A stretch of 64,000 nt of DNA from Pseudomonadota bacterium (GTDB lineage: Bacteria; Chloroflexota; UBA6077; JAJPGT01), in contig JAJPGT010000088.1 in the NCBI GenBank assembly GCA_021325655.1, positions 145,350-209,349 on the forward strand. Reading direction: 5' to 3'. Positions 1 to 9,116 of this stretch are shown piece after piece. The position numbers were made by a program, and so were the translations under genes. Under the pieces are notes generated by a model. The model saw only the letters and a program-made list of their open reading frames with translations, was not told the origin of the DNA and made no database searches. Each line of letters starts with the position of its first letter. The first letter of the stretch is position 1.

Positions 1-18
1 CGCGCCGGAGCCGGGCTG

Positions 19-2547
19 ATGCGCGCCTCGCCACGGTCCGCTGCCTCGCCAGCCCCGGGCTGGCAGGAGCGGCTGGAGCGGACGGCCCGGGTGCTGGAGC
101 ACGAGCTGCGCCGCGGCTGCCGCGACGACGTGGTGATCGGCGGGCTCGCGCGTCTTGCCATCGCGCTGCGCGACGATCCCGACCTGTCGCTGCCACCGGC
201 CGCGCGAGAGGTGCCCGGGGCGCTGGTGCACCTGCTGCACAGCTACGCTGCCCTGGGGCCGGCGGAGCGGCGGGCCGCGGTGGAACGGGCAATCGCGCTC
301 CTGCAGGCAGCCACCAGCGGAGAGACTCAAGCGGATGGGCGGGCCGCCCGGGCCGAGCCTGGATGCAGCCCCGCCGGGCCGCGGTCACTCGCCGAGCCAG
401 CACGGGCCAATACCCCCGCTGCGGCAGGTCCGCGGCGGGGTGAGTGGCGGCCGCTGCCACCCGCCTCTGCGCCGATTGCCGAGGTAAAAGGGATCGGGCC
501 CACGCGGGCCAAGCTGTACGGGCGGCTGGGCATCGAGCGGGTGGGCGACCTGCTGTACCACTTCCCCAGCCGACACCTCCCGTTCCCCCCGCCCTGCAAG
601 GCCGCCGAACTGCTGTTCCAGCAGACCGCGAGCGTTGTCGGCCGGCTGACGAACGTGGAGGTAACACGCAGCCCACGCGGGTTGAACAAGATCACCGCGA
701 CCATTGCCGACAGTACCGGGCAGGTGCAGGCGGTCTGGTTCCGCAGCGGGGCCGGGGGCGCGGTATATGGCGCGATCAGCGCCCGTCCGGGCGACCTGGT
801 GGCGATCAGCGGCCCGGTCTCCCCTGTGGGCGGCCGGGTGGTCTTCGAGGACCCGGAGTGGGAGCTTGCCGAGCTGCCGCCGACGCACACCCGGCGCCTG
901 GTGCCGGTCTACCCGCTGACCAACGGGGTGAACGGACGAACACTGCGCGAGCTGATCCGGCGCGCCGTCGACCAGTTCGCCGCGGCACTGCCCGACCCGT
1001 TGCCGGAGGCACTGCGCCAGGAGGAGGACCTGCCGCCGCTGGCGCGGGCGATCGCTCAGATCCACTTTCCCGACGACGAGCGCGAGCTCGAGCGCGCCCG
1101 GCGGCGGCTGGCGTTCGACGAGCTGCTGCTGCTCCAGCTCATGATGCAGCGCCGCCGCCAGGCCTGGCAGGAGTCCCGCGGGCCGGTGCTGACGATCGCC
1201 GACGTCGCGCTGGCGGCGTTCGTCGAGAGCCAGCCGTTCCGCTTCACCAACGCACAGCGCCGGGTGCTGGAGGAGATCCGCGCCGACCTTGCCCGCCCCA
1301 CGCCAATGGCGCGGCTCCTCCAGGGCGAGGTCGGCGCCGGCAAGACCGCGGTTGCGGCCGGCGCGCTGCTGATCGCCACCGCCGCTGGCGCCCAGAGCGT
1401 GCTGATGGCGCCAACGGAGATCCTGGCCGAGCAGCACGCCCGTTCGCTGTCGGCGTTTTACGAGCGGGCGGCCGCAGCGCTGCGGCAGATGGGGGCGCCG
1501 GTGCCGCGCCTGGCGCTGCTGGTTGGCAGCCTGACCCGCAAGGAGAAGCAGGAGGTCTACGACCAGGCCGCGGCAGGCGAGTTGGACATTCTGGTAGGGA
1601 CGCACGCCCTGATCCAGGAGGGCCTCTCGCCCAGCCGGCTGGGGCTGGTGATCGTGGACGAGCAGCACCGCTTCGGCGTTCGCCAGCGGTTGGCGCTGGC
1701 GGAGAAGGGGCGCAACCCCCACCTGCTGGTGATGACCGCCACGCCAATCCCGCGCACCCTGGCGCTGTCGCTCTACGGCGACCTGGATCTGTCGCTACTG
1801 GACGAGATGCCCCCGGGCCGGCAGCCGGTCCTGACGCGGCTACTCACCCCGGAGCAGCGCCGCTTCGCCTACGAGCACCTCCGCCGCCAGGTGGCCCAGG
1901 GACGGCAGGCTTTCATCATCTGCCCACTGGTGGAGGATTCCCCGCACCTGGAGGCGCGCGCCGCGACCGAGGAGTTCGAACGACTGCGGGCCGGCGAGCT
2001 GCGTGGGCTCCGCCTGGCGCTGCTCCACGGCCGGATGCGGCCCCAGGACAAGGAGGACGTGATGCGCGCCTTCCGTGCCGGAGAGTTCGATGTGCTGGTC
2101 TCGACCGCAGTGGTGGAGGTGGGGGTCGACGTGCCGAACGCGACCGTGATGCTCATCGAAGGCGCGGAGCGCTTCGGGCTCGCCCAGCTCCACCAGTTTC
2201 GGGGTCGGGTTGGGCGCGGACAGCACCCCGGGGTATGTATCCTGCTTACGGACCAGCCCGGCGCGGAGAGCCACGAACGCCTGCGAGCGCTCACCGAGGC
2301 GGCGAGCGGGCTGGAGCTGGCAGAGATCGACCTGAAGCTCCGCGGCCCGGGTGACTATTTCGGAGAGCGGCAGAGCGGTCTGCCCGAGTTCAAGGTGGCG
2401 TCATTGGCTGACCTGGGCCTGATTGAGCGGACGCGCCGGGCGGCGGCCCGGCTGTTGCGGGATGATCCCCGCCTGGAGCAGCCGGAGCATGCCACGCTGC
2501 GGGCGCAGGTAGAGGCGTTCGTCGCTCGCGCCGCCGCGCCCAGCTAG
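19..2547 (+). CDS. recG: ATP-dependent DNA helicase RecG
   Basis: RecG unwinds and remodels stalled replication forks and branched recombination intermediates. The 842-residue protein carries a Walker A motif GEVGAGKT near residue 440, a DEQH box near residue 548, motif III TATPIPRT and motif VI QFRGRVGRG, in the order expected for RecG. An OB-type wedge domain (about residues 190-300) precedes the helicase core. About 150 N-terminal residues come before the usual start of homology, an extension also known in other Gram-positive-like RecG proteins. It is followed after 7 bases by rsmD, suggesting one transcript. Upstream context lies outside the window. Confidence 0.95.
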   Translation: MRASPRSAASPAPGWQERLERTARVLEHELRRGCRDDVVIGGLARLAIALRDDPDLSLPPAAREVPGALVHLLHSYAALGPAERRAAVERAIALLQAATSGETQADGRAARAEPGCSPAGPRSLAEPARANTPAAAGPRRGEWRPLPPASAPIAEVKGIGPTRAKLYGRLGIERVGDLLYHFPSRHLPFPPPCKAAELLFQQTASVVGRLTNVEVTRSPRGLNKITATIADSTGQVQAVWFRSGAGGAVYGAISARPGDLVAISGPVSPVGGRVVFEDPEWELAELPPTHTRRLVPVYPLTNGVNGRTLRELIRRAVDQFAAALPDPLPEALRQEEDLPPLARAIAQIHFPDDERELERARRRLAFDELLLLQLMMQRRRQAWQESRGPVLTIADVALAAFVESQPFRFTNAQRRVLEEIRADLARPTPMARLLQGEVGAGKTAVAAGALLIATAAGAQSVLMAPTEILAEQHARSLSAFYERAAAALRQMGAPVPRLALLVGSLTRKEKQEVYDQAAAGELDILVGTHALIQEGLSPSRLGLVIVDEQHRFGVRQRLALAEKGRNPHLLVMTATPIPRTLALSLYGDLDLSLLDEMPPGRQPVLTRLLTPEQRRFAYEHLRRQVAQGRQAFIICPLVEDSPHLEARAATEEFERLRAGELRGLRLALLHGRMRPQDKEDVMRAFRAGEFDVLVSTAVVEVGVDVPNATVMLIEGAERFGLAQLHQFRGRVGRGQHPGVCILLTDQPGAESHERLRALTEAASGLELAEIDLKLRGPGDYFGERQSGLPEFKVASLADLGLIERTRRAAARLLRDDPRLEQPEHATLRAQVEAFVARAAAPS

Positions 2548-2554
2548 GCAAGCG

Positions 2555-3169
2555 ATGCGCGTGATCGCCGGCAGCGCCCGGGGGCGACCGCTTCAGATCC
2601 CGAAGTCGGACACCCGCCCGACGACCGACAAGGTGAAGGGGGCCATCTTCTCGATGCTCGAAGCGGAGGCGATGCGGCGCGGCTATGAGCCGACAACCCG
2701 CGAGGAGGGTGGCGAGGTTCAGTTCGCGGCGACAGCCGCCTGGCCCACCTGGCTGGACCTGTATGCCGGCAGCGGCGCGCTGGGGATCGAAGCGCTCAGC
2801 CGGGGCGCGGAGCGGGCTGACTTCGTCGAGCGGGACCCCGAGGCTCGCAAGGTGATCGCGGCAAACCTGGCCCGCACCCGACTCGCCGCGCGCGGCCACG
2901 TCCTGGCGATTTCGGCGGAGAGACTATTCGCCGCGCCCGAGGCGCGCTATGATGTGGTGCTGTTGGACCCTCCCTACCAGGAAGTGGAGCCTGGCGACGT
3001 CCTGCGACGAGTCGCGGAGGCAGGGCTCGTCAAGCCGCGGGGGCTCGTTGTCCTGGAGCATGCGCGCGACCACCCCGCTCCCGAACAGGTCAGCTCGCTG
3101 CGGCTGCTGCGCACGCGCCGACACGGAGGGACCAGCATCAGCCTGTACGAGACCATGGTGGAGGAGTAA
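2555..3169 (+). CDS. rsmD: 16S rRNA (guanine966-N2)-methyltransferase RsmD
   Basis: Methylates G966 of 16S rRNA with S-adenosylmethionine. The SAM-binding motif LDLYAGSGALGIEALSRGA lies at about residues 68-86 and the catalytic DPPY motif near residue 135. At 204 residues it is slightly longer than average because of an insert around residues 45-65. It sits between recG and coaD with 6-7 base gaps; rsmD-coaD adjacency is widespread in bacteria. Confidence 0.95.
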   Translation: MRVIAGSARGRPLQIPKSDTRPTTDKVKGAIFSMLEAEAMRRGYEPTTREEGGEVQFAATAAWPTWLDLYAGSGALGIEALSRGAERADFVERDPEARKVIAANLARTRLAARGHVLAISAERLFAAPEARYDVVLLDPPYQEVEPGDVLRRVAEAGLVKPRGLVVLEHARDHPAPEQVSSLRLLRTRRHGGTSISLYETMVEE

Positions 3170-3175
3170 CGCTCG

Positions 3176-3682
3176 ATGCCAGCCAGCGCCCGCATCGCGC
3201 TGTACCCGGGCACGTTCGACCCCGTCCACTACGGCCACGTGGACGTGGCGCGGCGCGCGGCGCAGATGTTTGATACCGTAGTGGTGGCGGTGGTGCGCGA
3301 TCGGCCGGCCAAGCCGCTCCTATTCTCAACCGCTGAGCGGGTCGAGCTATTCCGCCAGGCGGTCCGTGATCTAGACAACGTGCGCGTGGAAGCGTACGAG
3401 GGCTTGACTGTTGCCTACGCCCGGACGCAGGGGGCGGCATTCATCGTGCGTGGCCTGCGCGGCACCTCGGATTTCGAGTACGAGTATCAGATGACCACCA
3501 TGAACCGGCACCTGGCCCCAGAAGTGGATACGGTCTTCCTGATGACCGCGCTCAAGCACCTGTACCTGAGCTCGAGCCTCATCAAGGAGGTGGCGTCACA
3601 GGGCGGCTCCCTGGCCGGCCTGGTGCCGGACCACGTCGCCACGGCTATGCGGGCGAAGTTCAACCAGACCGCGGATCTGTGA
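3176..3682 (+). CDS. coaD: phosphopantetheine adenylyltransferase
   Basis: Catalyses the fourth step of coenzyme A synthesis (4'-phosphopantetheine plus ATP to dephospho-CoA). The nucleotidyltransferase motif TFDPVHYGH (T/HxGH type) is at residues 13-21, and the C-terminal LSSSLIKEVA segment matches the family signature. 168 residues is the usual length. The stop overlaps the GTG start of the next gene by 4 bases (GTGA), implying translational coupling. Confidence 0.95.
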   Translation: MPASARIALYPGTFDPVHYGHVDVARRAAQMFDTVVVAVVRDRPAKPLLFSTAERVELFRQAVRDLDNVRVEAYEGLTVAYARTQGAAFIVRGLRGTSDFEYEYQMTTMNRHLAPEVDTVFLMTALKHLYLSSSLIKEVASQGGSLAGLVPDHVATAMRAKFNQTADL

Positions 3683-4173
3683 CTGTGGACATCGACTACC
3701 TGCTCGAACGTCTCGAAGAGGCGATCACCGCGGGCTCGCGCGTCCCCTTCAGCCGCCGCGTCCTGGTGGACGACGAGGAGTGCCTGGCGATCATCGAGCA
3801 GATCCGCGAAGCCGTCCCCGAAGAGATCCAGCGCGCTCGGCGGATTCAGCAGGACCGCGAGCGCATGCTGGCAGAGGCGCAGGAGCGGGCCCGGCTCATC
3901 ATTACCCAGGCGCAGCACGAGGCGAGCGAGCTCGTGAGCGAGCACGCGATGGTGCGCGCAGCCGAGGCCCGTGCGGCCGAGATCCGCGCCGAGGCGATGC
4001 GCGCGGCCGACGAGATCCGCCGTGAGGCCGACGAGTATGCCTACCAGGTGCTGGAGCGGCTCGAGCGCCACCTGACCAACACCCAGCAGCTCGTTCGCCG
4101 CGGGCTGCGCGAGCTGCGGCAGGGGGCGCCGCACGACTACGGCGAAGCGGATGAGGACGAGACCCGTTCTTGA
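3679..4173 (+). CDS. coiled-coil protein, ATP synthase b-subunit/DivIVA-like
   Basis: 164-residue hydrophilic protein starting with GTG inside the coaD stop. Residues 45-135 are almost continuous charged coiled coil with heptad-like Ala/Glu/Arg repeats. There is no membrane segment, so it is not an F0 b subunit despite the resemblance. Proteins of this kind commonly follow coaD in Chloroflexota and Actinobacteria; the function is not established. The last codons overlap a promoter for the downstream operon. Confidence 0.75.
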   Translation: MTVDIDYLLERLEEAITAGSRVPFSRRVLVDDEECLAIIEQIREAVPEEIQRARRIQQDRERMLAEAQERARLIITQAQHEASELVSEHAMVRAAEARAAEIRAEAMRAADEIRREADEYAYQVLERLERHLTNTQQLVRRGLRELRQGAPHDYGEADEDETRS

Positions 4174-4199
4174 CGCCTCTTCCCGCCTCTGGGTACACT
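4170..4199 (+). promoter_or_regulatory. sigma-70-type promoter for DUF177-rpmF-fab operon
   Basis: TTGACG at 4170-4175, an 18-base spacer, and TACACT at 4194-4199. The -35 overlaps the stop codon of the upstream coiled-coil gene. The predicted transcription start near 4206 lies at the foot of a terminator-like hairpin, which is odd (see findings). Confidence 0.6.
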
Positions 4200-4207
4200 A
4201 TCACCGA

Positions 4208-4232
4208 AGCCCGCCGTGTGGCGGCTTTTTTC
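4208..4232 (+). terminator. intrinsic terminator of the recG-coaD operon
   Basis: AGCC(C)GCC pairs with GGCGGCT around a GTGT loop, followed by six T residues. It lies inside the longer reading frame of the next gene, which supports the internal ATG at 4262 as the true start. Confidence 0.7.
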
Positions 4233-4261
4233 TTGTCCACCAGAGCCAGATAGAGCCATAT

Positions 4262-4810
4262 ATGGTCAGCATCAACGTCGCGCAGCTCCTCAAAGCCCCG
4301 ACCGGCGAGACACGCTTGTTCACCTTCGACGAGGGGGTGGAGGGGTTTGCCCCCGAGCTGGTGCTGGCCGGGCCAGTGCGCGGCCAGTGTCGGCTGATGA
4401 AGACCACGCGTGGTATTCTGGCTACCTGCGATTATCGGGCGCAGGTGGAGGTGGTCTGCTCGCGTTGCCTGGTAGATGTGGTGGTTCCGGTCGCCAGCCA
4501 CCTGGAAGAGGAGTTCCACCCGTCGGTCAACATTCGCACCGGTGAGTGGATTCCCGAAACGGAGGAGGACCAGGGGCTGCGGATCGACGAGCACAACGTG
4601 CTCGACCTCGACGACCTGATCCGGCAAGACATCCTGGTCAACATCCCGCTGCGGCCGCTCTGCCGGGAGGCCTGCCAGGGCTTGTGCCCCAACTGCGGGC
4701 AGAACCGCAACACCGGCGCCTGCCGCTGCATGGCTGAGGAGGAGCCGCAGCTCGGCCGGCTGGGCGAGGTGCTCGAACGTGAGCGCCAGCGGAAAGAACG
4801 AGGAGCGTAA
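4262..4810 (+). CDS. DUF177 (YceD-family) protein
   Basis: 182-residue protein of the DUF177/YceD family, encoded directly upstream of ribosomal protein L32 as in most bacteria and linked in the literature to 23S rRNA/ribosome assembly. Cysteine pairs occur near residue 63 (CSRC) and in a C-terminal cluster CREACQGLCPNC...CRC that looks zinc-binding. The reading frame is open from 4151, but a promoter and terminator fall in that stretch, so the ATG at 4262 (MVSINVAQLL) is chosen. Confidence 0.85.
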   Translation: MVSINVAQLLKAPTGETRLFTFDEGVEGFAPELVLAGPVRGQCRLMKTTRGILATCDYRAQVEVVCSRCLVDVVVPVASHLEEEFHPSVNIRTGEWIPETEEDQGLRIDEHNVLDLDDLIRQDILVNIPLRPLCREACQGLCPNCGQNRNTGACRCMAEEEPQLGRLGEVLERERQRKERGA

Positions 4811-4816
4811 CAGACA

Positions 4817-5014
4817 ATGGGCGGACTGCCGAAGAAGAAGAAGAGCCGTTCGCGGCGGGGAATGCGCCGCAGCCACCAGCACATCGCGGTGCCGCCGCTA
4901 TCAGCTTGCCCGCAATGTCACGAGCTGAAGCCGACACACCGCGTCTGCCCGAGCTGCGGCACCTACAACGGGCACCAGATCCTCAAGGTCCGCGCGGCGA
5001 AGAAGGCCGAATAA
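4817..5014 (+). CDS. rpmF: 50S ribosomal protein L32
   Basis: 65-residue basic protein with the L32 N-terminus (GGLPKKKKSRSRRGMRRSH) and two CxxC pairs (CPQC, CPSC) forming the zinc-ribbon version of L32. It follows DUF177 by 6 bases and precedes fabD, the common rpmF-fab arrangement. Confidence 0.97.
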   Translation: MGGLPKKKKSRSRRGMRRSHQHIAVPPLSACPQCHELKPTHRVCPSCGTYNGHQILKVRAAKKAE

Positions 5015-5033
5015 TGACACCGGAGGGACGAGC

Positions 5034-6032
5034 GTGAAGCTCGTCCTGCTGTTCCCCGGCCAGGGCGCACAGTACGTGGGCATGGGCGCAGAGCTCCGCG
5101 CTGCCTGCCCCGACGCCGCGCGGGTCTTTGAGCAGGCGTCCGAGGCGCTCGGGATCGATCTGGTCGCGCTGTGCGAGCGCGGCCCGGCCGAGTCGCTGAC
5201 GCGAACCCTCTATGCCCAGCCCGCCGTGGTTGCTACCAGCCTGGCAGCACTCGCGGCATTCCGCGCCACCGTTGCCCAGTGCGGGCTGTCGATCACCCCG
5301 GTTGCGGTAGCCGGCCACAGCGTCGGCGAGCTGACCGCGATCGCCGCCTCAGGCGCCTGCGACGTGCCCACCATCCTGCGGCTGGTGGCCGAGCGCGCCC
5401 GGGCAATGGAGCGAGCCTGCGCCGAGCACGACAGCGGCATGGCCGCGGTGCTCGGGCTGGAGGAAGCAGCAGTGCGGGACGCCTGCGCGGCGGCGAGCGC
5501 GCAGACCGGCGAGCCGGTGGAGGTTGCCAACTACAACGCCCCAGACCAGCTCGTCATCGCCGGCACCGCCCGGGCGCTGAGCCAGGCCAGCGAGGAGGTT
5601 CAGCGCCGCGGCGCGCGTCGGGTAGTGCCGCTCAAAGTCGCGGGCGCCTTCCACACCTCGCTCATGCGCGGCGCCGCCGCGGCGTTCGCCCCCCACGTCC
5701 GGATGGCGCCGCTCCAGCCACCCCAGGTCCCCGTCGTCCTGAACACCTCGGGGCAAGAAGTGACCTCGGCCGAGGCGTTGCGGGTAGAGCTGGAGGCACA
5801 GATCGCCTCGCCGGTACGCTGGGCGCAGTCGATGGCGCGCTGCGCCGAGCTGGGGGCCGAGGTCTTCGTCGAGCTGGGGCCGGGTCAGGTGCTCAGCGGG
5901 CTGGCCAGGCGCGTCGTTCGCGGCGCCCAGACGCTGAACGTTCAGGACACGGCAAGCCTGGCGGCGACGCTCGATGCGCTCGAACGCCTCGGCGCGCGCT
6001 GGCCAGCGCGAGGGGAGCAGCATGCGCTTTGA
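5034..6032 (+). CDS. fabD: malonyl-CoA:ACP transacylase
   Basis: Transfers malonyl groups from CoA to acyl carrier protein for fatty acid elongation. GQGAQYVGMG at the N-terminus, the nucleophile elbow GHSVGELTA near residue 90 and the catalytic histidine in AFHTSLM near residue 202 are all present. 332 residues. The GTG start has a GGAGGGACGAGC ribosome binding region. Its 3' end overlaps fabG by 11 bases. Confidence 0.96.
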   Translation: MKLVLLFPGQGAQYVGMGAELRAACPDAARVFEQASEALGIDLVALCERGPAESLTRTLYAQPAVVATSLAALAAFRATVAQCGLSITPVAVAGHSVGELTAIAASGACDVPTILRLVAERARAMERACAEHDSGMAAVLGLEEAAVRDACAAASAQTGEPVEVANYNAPDQLVIAGTARALSQASEEVQRRGARRVVPLKVAGAFHTSLMRGAAAAFAPHVRMAPLQPPQVPVVLNTSGQEVTSAEALRVELEAQIASPVRWAQSMARCAELGAEVFVELGPGQVLSGLARRVVRGAQTLNVQDTASLAATLDALERLGARWPARGEQHAL

Positions 6033-6768
6033 CGGCAAGGTGGCGCTCGTCACGGGCGCCTCGCGCGGGATCGGTCGGGCCATCGCGGTGCGCCTCGGCA
6101 GCGGTGGCGCCCGGGTGGTGGTGAACTTCGCCCGCAATCAGGCCGCGGCCGAAGAGACCGCCCACCTGGTGCGGCAGGCGGGTAGCGAAGCCCTGGTGAT
6201 CCAGGGCGACGTGGCGGACCCGGAGGCGGCCGAAGCGATGGTCAAGGCAGCGATCGGCGGGTTTGGCCGGCTGGACATCCTGGTAAACAACGCCGGCATT
6301 ACCCGCGATACCCTGATCCTGCGCATGACGCTGGAGGACTGGGAGGCGGTGCAGCAGATCAACCTGCGGGGCACATTCCTGGTCACCAAGGCCGCGCTGC
6401 GGCCGATGCTCCGGCAGCGCAGCGGCCGGATCGTGAACCTCAGCTCGATCTCCGGCCGCATGGGCAACGCCGGACAGGCGAACTACGCTGCCACCAAGGC
6501 CGGCATCATCGGCTTCACCCGCTCGCTCGCCCGCGAGGTCGCCTCGCGTGGGATTACCGTGAACGCGGTGGCCCCGGGCTACATCCTGACCGACATCTGG
6601 AACGACGTCTCGGAAGAGGCGAAGCAGAAGGCGATCGAGATGATTCCGCTGGGCGCGCCCGGGCGCCCGGAGGACGTTGCCGAAGCCGTGGCGTTCTTCG
6701 CCTCGGACGCCGCCGCGTACATCACCGGCCAGGTGCTGAACGTGGATGGCGGAATGTTGATGAGCTAG
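6022..6768 (+). CDS. fabG: 3-oxoacyl-ACP reductase
   Basis: NADPH-dependent reduction of beta-ketoacyl-ACP. Short-chain dehydrogenase fold with TGASRGIG cofactor motif, NNAG, and the catalytic Ser/Tyr/Lys set (SSIS... YAATK). 248 residues from the ATG at 6022, which has AGGGGAG 7 bases upstream; a longer frame from 5974 exists but this start fits the family. Confidence 0.95.
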   Translation: MRFDGKVALVTGASRGIGRAIAVRLGSGGARVVVNFARNQAAAEETAHLVRQAGSEALVIQGDVADPEAAEAMVKAAIGGFGRLDILVNNAGITRDTLILRMTLEDWEAVQQINLRGTFLVTKAALRPMLRQRSGRIVNLSSISGRMGNAGQANYAATKAGIIGFTRSLAREVASRGITVNAVAPGYILTDIWNDVSEEAKQKAIEMIPLGAPGRPEDVAEAVAFFASDAAAYITGQVLNVDGGMLMS

Positions 6769-6774
6769 TCGCCC

Positions 6775-8127
6775 GTGTTTAACACGATTCTCGTCGCCAA
6801 CCGGGGCGAAATCGCCGTCCGCGTGATCCGCGCCTGCCGCGAGCTGGGCATTCGCACCGTGCTGGCACACTCCGAAGCGGACCGCGCCTCGCTGGCGGCA
6901 GCGCTGGCGGATGAGACGATCTGTATCGGCCCGGCGTCCAGCGAGCGCAGCTACCTGCACGTGCCGAACATCGTCAGCGCCGCGCTGGTGAGCGGTGCCG
7001 ATGCCATCCACCCCGGCTACGGCTTTCTTTCGGAGAATCCGCTGCTGGCCGAGGTGTGTGCGCAGTGCGGGCTGACGTTCATCGGTCCCCCGCCGGAGAT
7101 TATCGAAGCGTTCGGCGACAAGGTGCGGGCGCGCCGACTGATGCGCCAGGCCGGCCTGCCCGTGATCCCCGGCACCGACGAGCCGGTGCTCACGCTCGAC
7201 GCCGCTCGCGCTGCCGCCGCCGAGGTCGGCTACCCGGTGATGCTCAAGGCAGCCGCGGGAGGCGGTGGCCGCGGGATGCGGGTGGCGCGGGATGACGGAG
7301 AGCTCGCGCGCCATTTCGCCCCGGCGCAGATGGAGGCGCAGAGCGCCTTCGGCAACCCCGCCCTGTACGTCGAGCGGCTGCTCGAAGACGCCCGCCATCT
7401 GGAGGTCCAGGTTGTGGCCGACCACTACGGCCGGGTGATCCATCTGGGCGAACGCGACTGCTCGGTGCAGCGGCGACACCAGAAGCTGGTAGAGGAGACG
7501 CGCGCCCCGCTGCTGGACCCAGCTACGCGTGCCGCGATGGGGCAGGCAGCGGTCCAGGGCGCGGCGGCGGCCGGCTACCGCAACGTCGGGACAATGGAGT
7601 TCTTGCTGGACCGCGAGGGCTGCTTCTGGTTCATGGAGATGAACTGCCGCATCCAGGTGGAGCATCCGGTCACTGAGATGGTAACGGGCCTCGACCTGGT
7701 GAAGACGCAGATCCGGCTCGCGGCCGGCGAGCCGCTACCCTGGGAGCAGGAGGAGATTCGCTGGAACGGCCACGCGATCGAATGCCGAGTGGTGGCGGAG
7801 GATCCGCAGCGCGACTTCGCCCCGACCAGCGGGACGATCGACATGTTGCTGCTGCCGGGCGGGCCGGGCATCCGCGTGGACACCCACGTCTTCCCCGGCT
7901 ACGTGTTCCCACCACTGTACGACTCGCTGCTGGCCAAGCTGATCGCTTGGGGGACGACACGGGAGGAGGCGATCGCTCGGATGGCACGCGCCCTGCGCGA
8001 GACGCGGGTTGGTGGGCTAACGACGAATATCCCGTACCTGCTGGACGTGCTGAGCGACCCAGCCTTCCGCGCCGGTGGGGTGGGAGTCGGCTATCGCCCC
8101 GCCTCGACGGGCCTGGTGCCCGCCTGA
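6775..8127 (+). CDS. accC: acetyl-CoA carboxylase biotin carboxylase subunit
   Basis: ATP-dependent carboxylation of biotin on the carrier protein, first half-reaction of malonyl-CoA formation. N-terminal ILVANRGEIAVRVIRACRE, the glycine-rich ATP-grasp loop KAAAGGGGRGM and the MNCRIQVEHPVTE motif are intact. 450 residues, GTG start. The biotin carrier and carboxyltransferase genes are not in this window. Within the fab operon it could also serve a propionyl/acetyl-CoA carboxylase. Confidence 0.93.
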   Translation: MFNTILVANRGEIAVRVIRACRELGIRTVLAHSEADRASLAAALADETICIGPASSERSYLHVPNIVSAALVSGADAIHPGYGFLSENPLLAEVCAQCGLTFIGPPPEIIEAFGDKVRARRLMRQAGLPVIPGTDEPVLTLDAARAAAAEVGYPVMLKAAAGGGGRGMRVARDDGELARHFAPAQMEAQSAFGNPALYVERLLEDARHLEVQVVADHYGRVIHLGERDCSVQRRHQKLVEETRAPLLDPATRAAMGQAAVQGAAAAGYRNVGTMEFLLDREGCFWFMEMNCRIQVEHPVTEMVTGLDLVKTQIRLAAGEPLPWEQEEIRWNGHAIECRVVAEDPQRDFAPTSGTIDMLLLPGGPGIRVDTHVFPGYVFPPLYDSLLAKLIAWGTTREEAIARMARALRETRVGGLTTNIPYLLDVLSDPAFRAGGVGVGYRPASTGLVPA

Positions 8128-8158
8128 GCCCTGGCGGGAGCCGCGGGAGCACGCCGGC

Positions 8159-8692
8159 ATGGATGAGCGTCACGAATCGAAAAGCCGATCAGCGGACCAC
8201 GAGCAGCCGCCGAGCCGGCCGTCTGCTCACCTGCTCGCTTTCGAAGCGTTGTACGAGTTCGACCTGGCGCACCACCCGCCGCGGCGGGTCCTGCACCGCC
8301 TGGCCGAGGAGCAAGGGGCGGATGAGCGATGCGTGCAGGCGGCCGAGGAGATCGTGGCGGGCGTGATGGCCGCCCGGGCGTCGCTCGACGCCACCATCAG
8401 CCGTCTGGCACCCGCCTGGCCCCTTGCGCAAATGTCCGCGATAGACCGTAATATACTGCGGCTTGGCTTGTTCGACCTTGGGCGTGCCGTAACGGAGGGG
8501 CAGATACGCACGGCGGTCAATACAGCAGTTGAGCTGGCCAGGCGTTATGGCGGCGAGAGCTCTCCTCGATTCGTACGTGGCGTCTTGGGACGCGCGGCTG
8601 ATCTCCGGAAGCCCGCCGACACATCCCGCGATCCCAACCCGCCGGGGCCGGAGCCTCGGACTCTGCAAGGTGGTGAGGAGGGTAGGCGTTGA
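8159..8692 (+). CDS. nusB: transcription antitermination factor NusB
   Basis: RNA-binding antitermination factor for rRNA operons. The NusB fold is recognisable from [13 protein letters not shown] (about residue 24) to [24 protein letters not shown] (about residue 130). The ATG at 8159 is used rather than an upstream frame opening at 8075. The protein has a low-complexity tail of about 25 residues after the fold. It overlaps acpP by 4 bases (TTGA). Confidence 0.9.
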   Translation: MDERHESKSRSADHEQPPSRPSAHLLAFEALYEFDLAHHPPRRVLHRLAEEQGADERCVQAAEEIVAGVMAARASLDATISRLAPAWPLAQMSAIDRNILRLGLFDLGRAVTEGQIRTAVNTAVELARRYGGESSPRFVRGVLGRAADLRKPADTSRDPNPPGPEPRTLQGGEEGRR

Positions 8693-8922
8693 CCTCCGAG
8701 GAGCGACTGAAGAAGATCATCGCGGAGCAGCTGAGCGTCAGCGAGGACGAAGTGACGCCAGATGCCTCGTTCATCGAGGACCTGAATGCCGACTCGCTCG
8801 ACCTGGTCGAGCTCATCATGTCGCTTGAGGAAGAGTTCGGCGTGAAAATCTCGGACGAGGACGCGGAGAAGATCCGCACTGTCCGAGATGCGATGGAATA
8901 CCTCAACGAGCACTCAGCCTGA
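8689..8922 (+). CDS. acpP: acyl carrier protein
   Basis: Carries growing acyl chains on a phosphopantetheine attached to Ser36 in the invariant DSLDLVEL motif. 77 residues, acidic, typical ACP. It uses a TTG start overlapping the nusB stop. Grouping with fabD, fabG and accC makes this a type II fatty acid synthesis operon. Confidence 0.96.
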   Translation: MTSEERLKKIIAEQLSVSEDEVTPDASFIEDLNADSLDLVELIMSLEEEFGVKISDEDAEKIRTVRDAMEYLNEHSA

Positions 8923-8927
8923 GAGGC

Positions 8928-9116
8928 TACAATTCTGTTGAGCTACACGGCCTGTACGGCTCTGCTGGCGGTAGTACGCGTTGCCCGCGCACCTGCGAGC
9001 CATCCGGGTAGCGATAGCACCGATCGGATAGACGCAACAGAGGGGTAGCACCGCGGGCCGGCGCGTCGCGCCGGCCCCGGGTTGCGTCTCGCCAGGCCGG
9101 CGAAGAAGGAACTTCC
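8928..9116 (+). promoter_or_regulatory. -10 box and long structured 5' leader of tatC
   Basis: TACAAT at 8928-8933 is a good -10 box (no convincing -35), giving a leader of about 175 bases before tatC. Near its 3' end GACGCAAC (9030-9037) pairs with GTTGCGTC, enclosing GGGGTAGCACCGCGGG and a GGCCGGCGCG hairpin. This resembles a T-box antiterminator (consensus GGGTGGNACCGCG), but the UGGN bulge that reads the tRNA 3' end is UAGC here. GGAA of the ribosome binding site can pair with TTCC just before the GTG start. Calling it a T-box is tentative. Confidence 0.35.

Noticed and set aside
3679..4173. F0F1 ATP synthase subunit b
   Set aside because: Coiled coil is similar, but there is no N-terminal membrane helix and no atp genes nearby.
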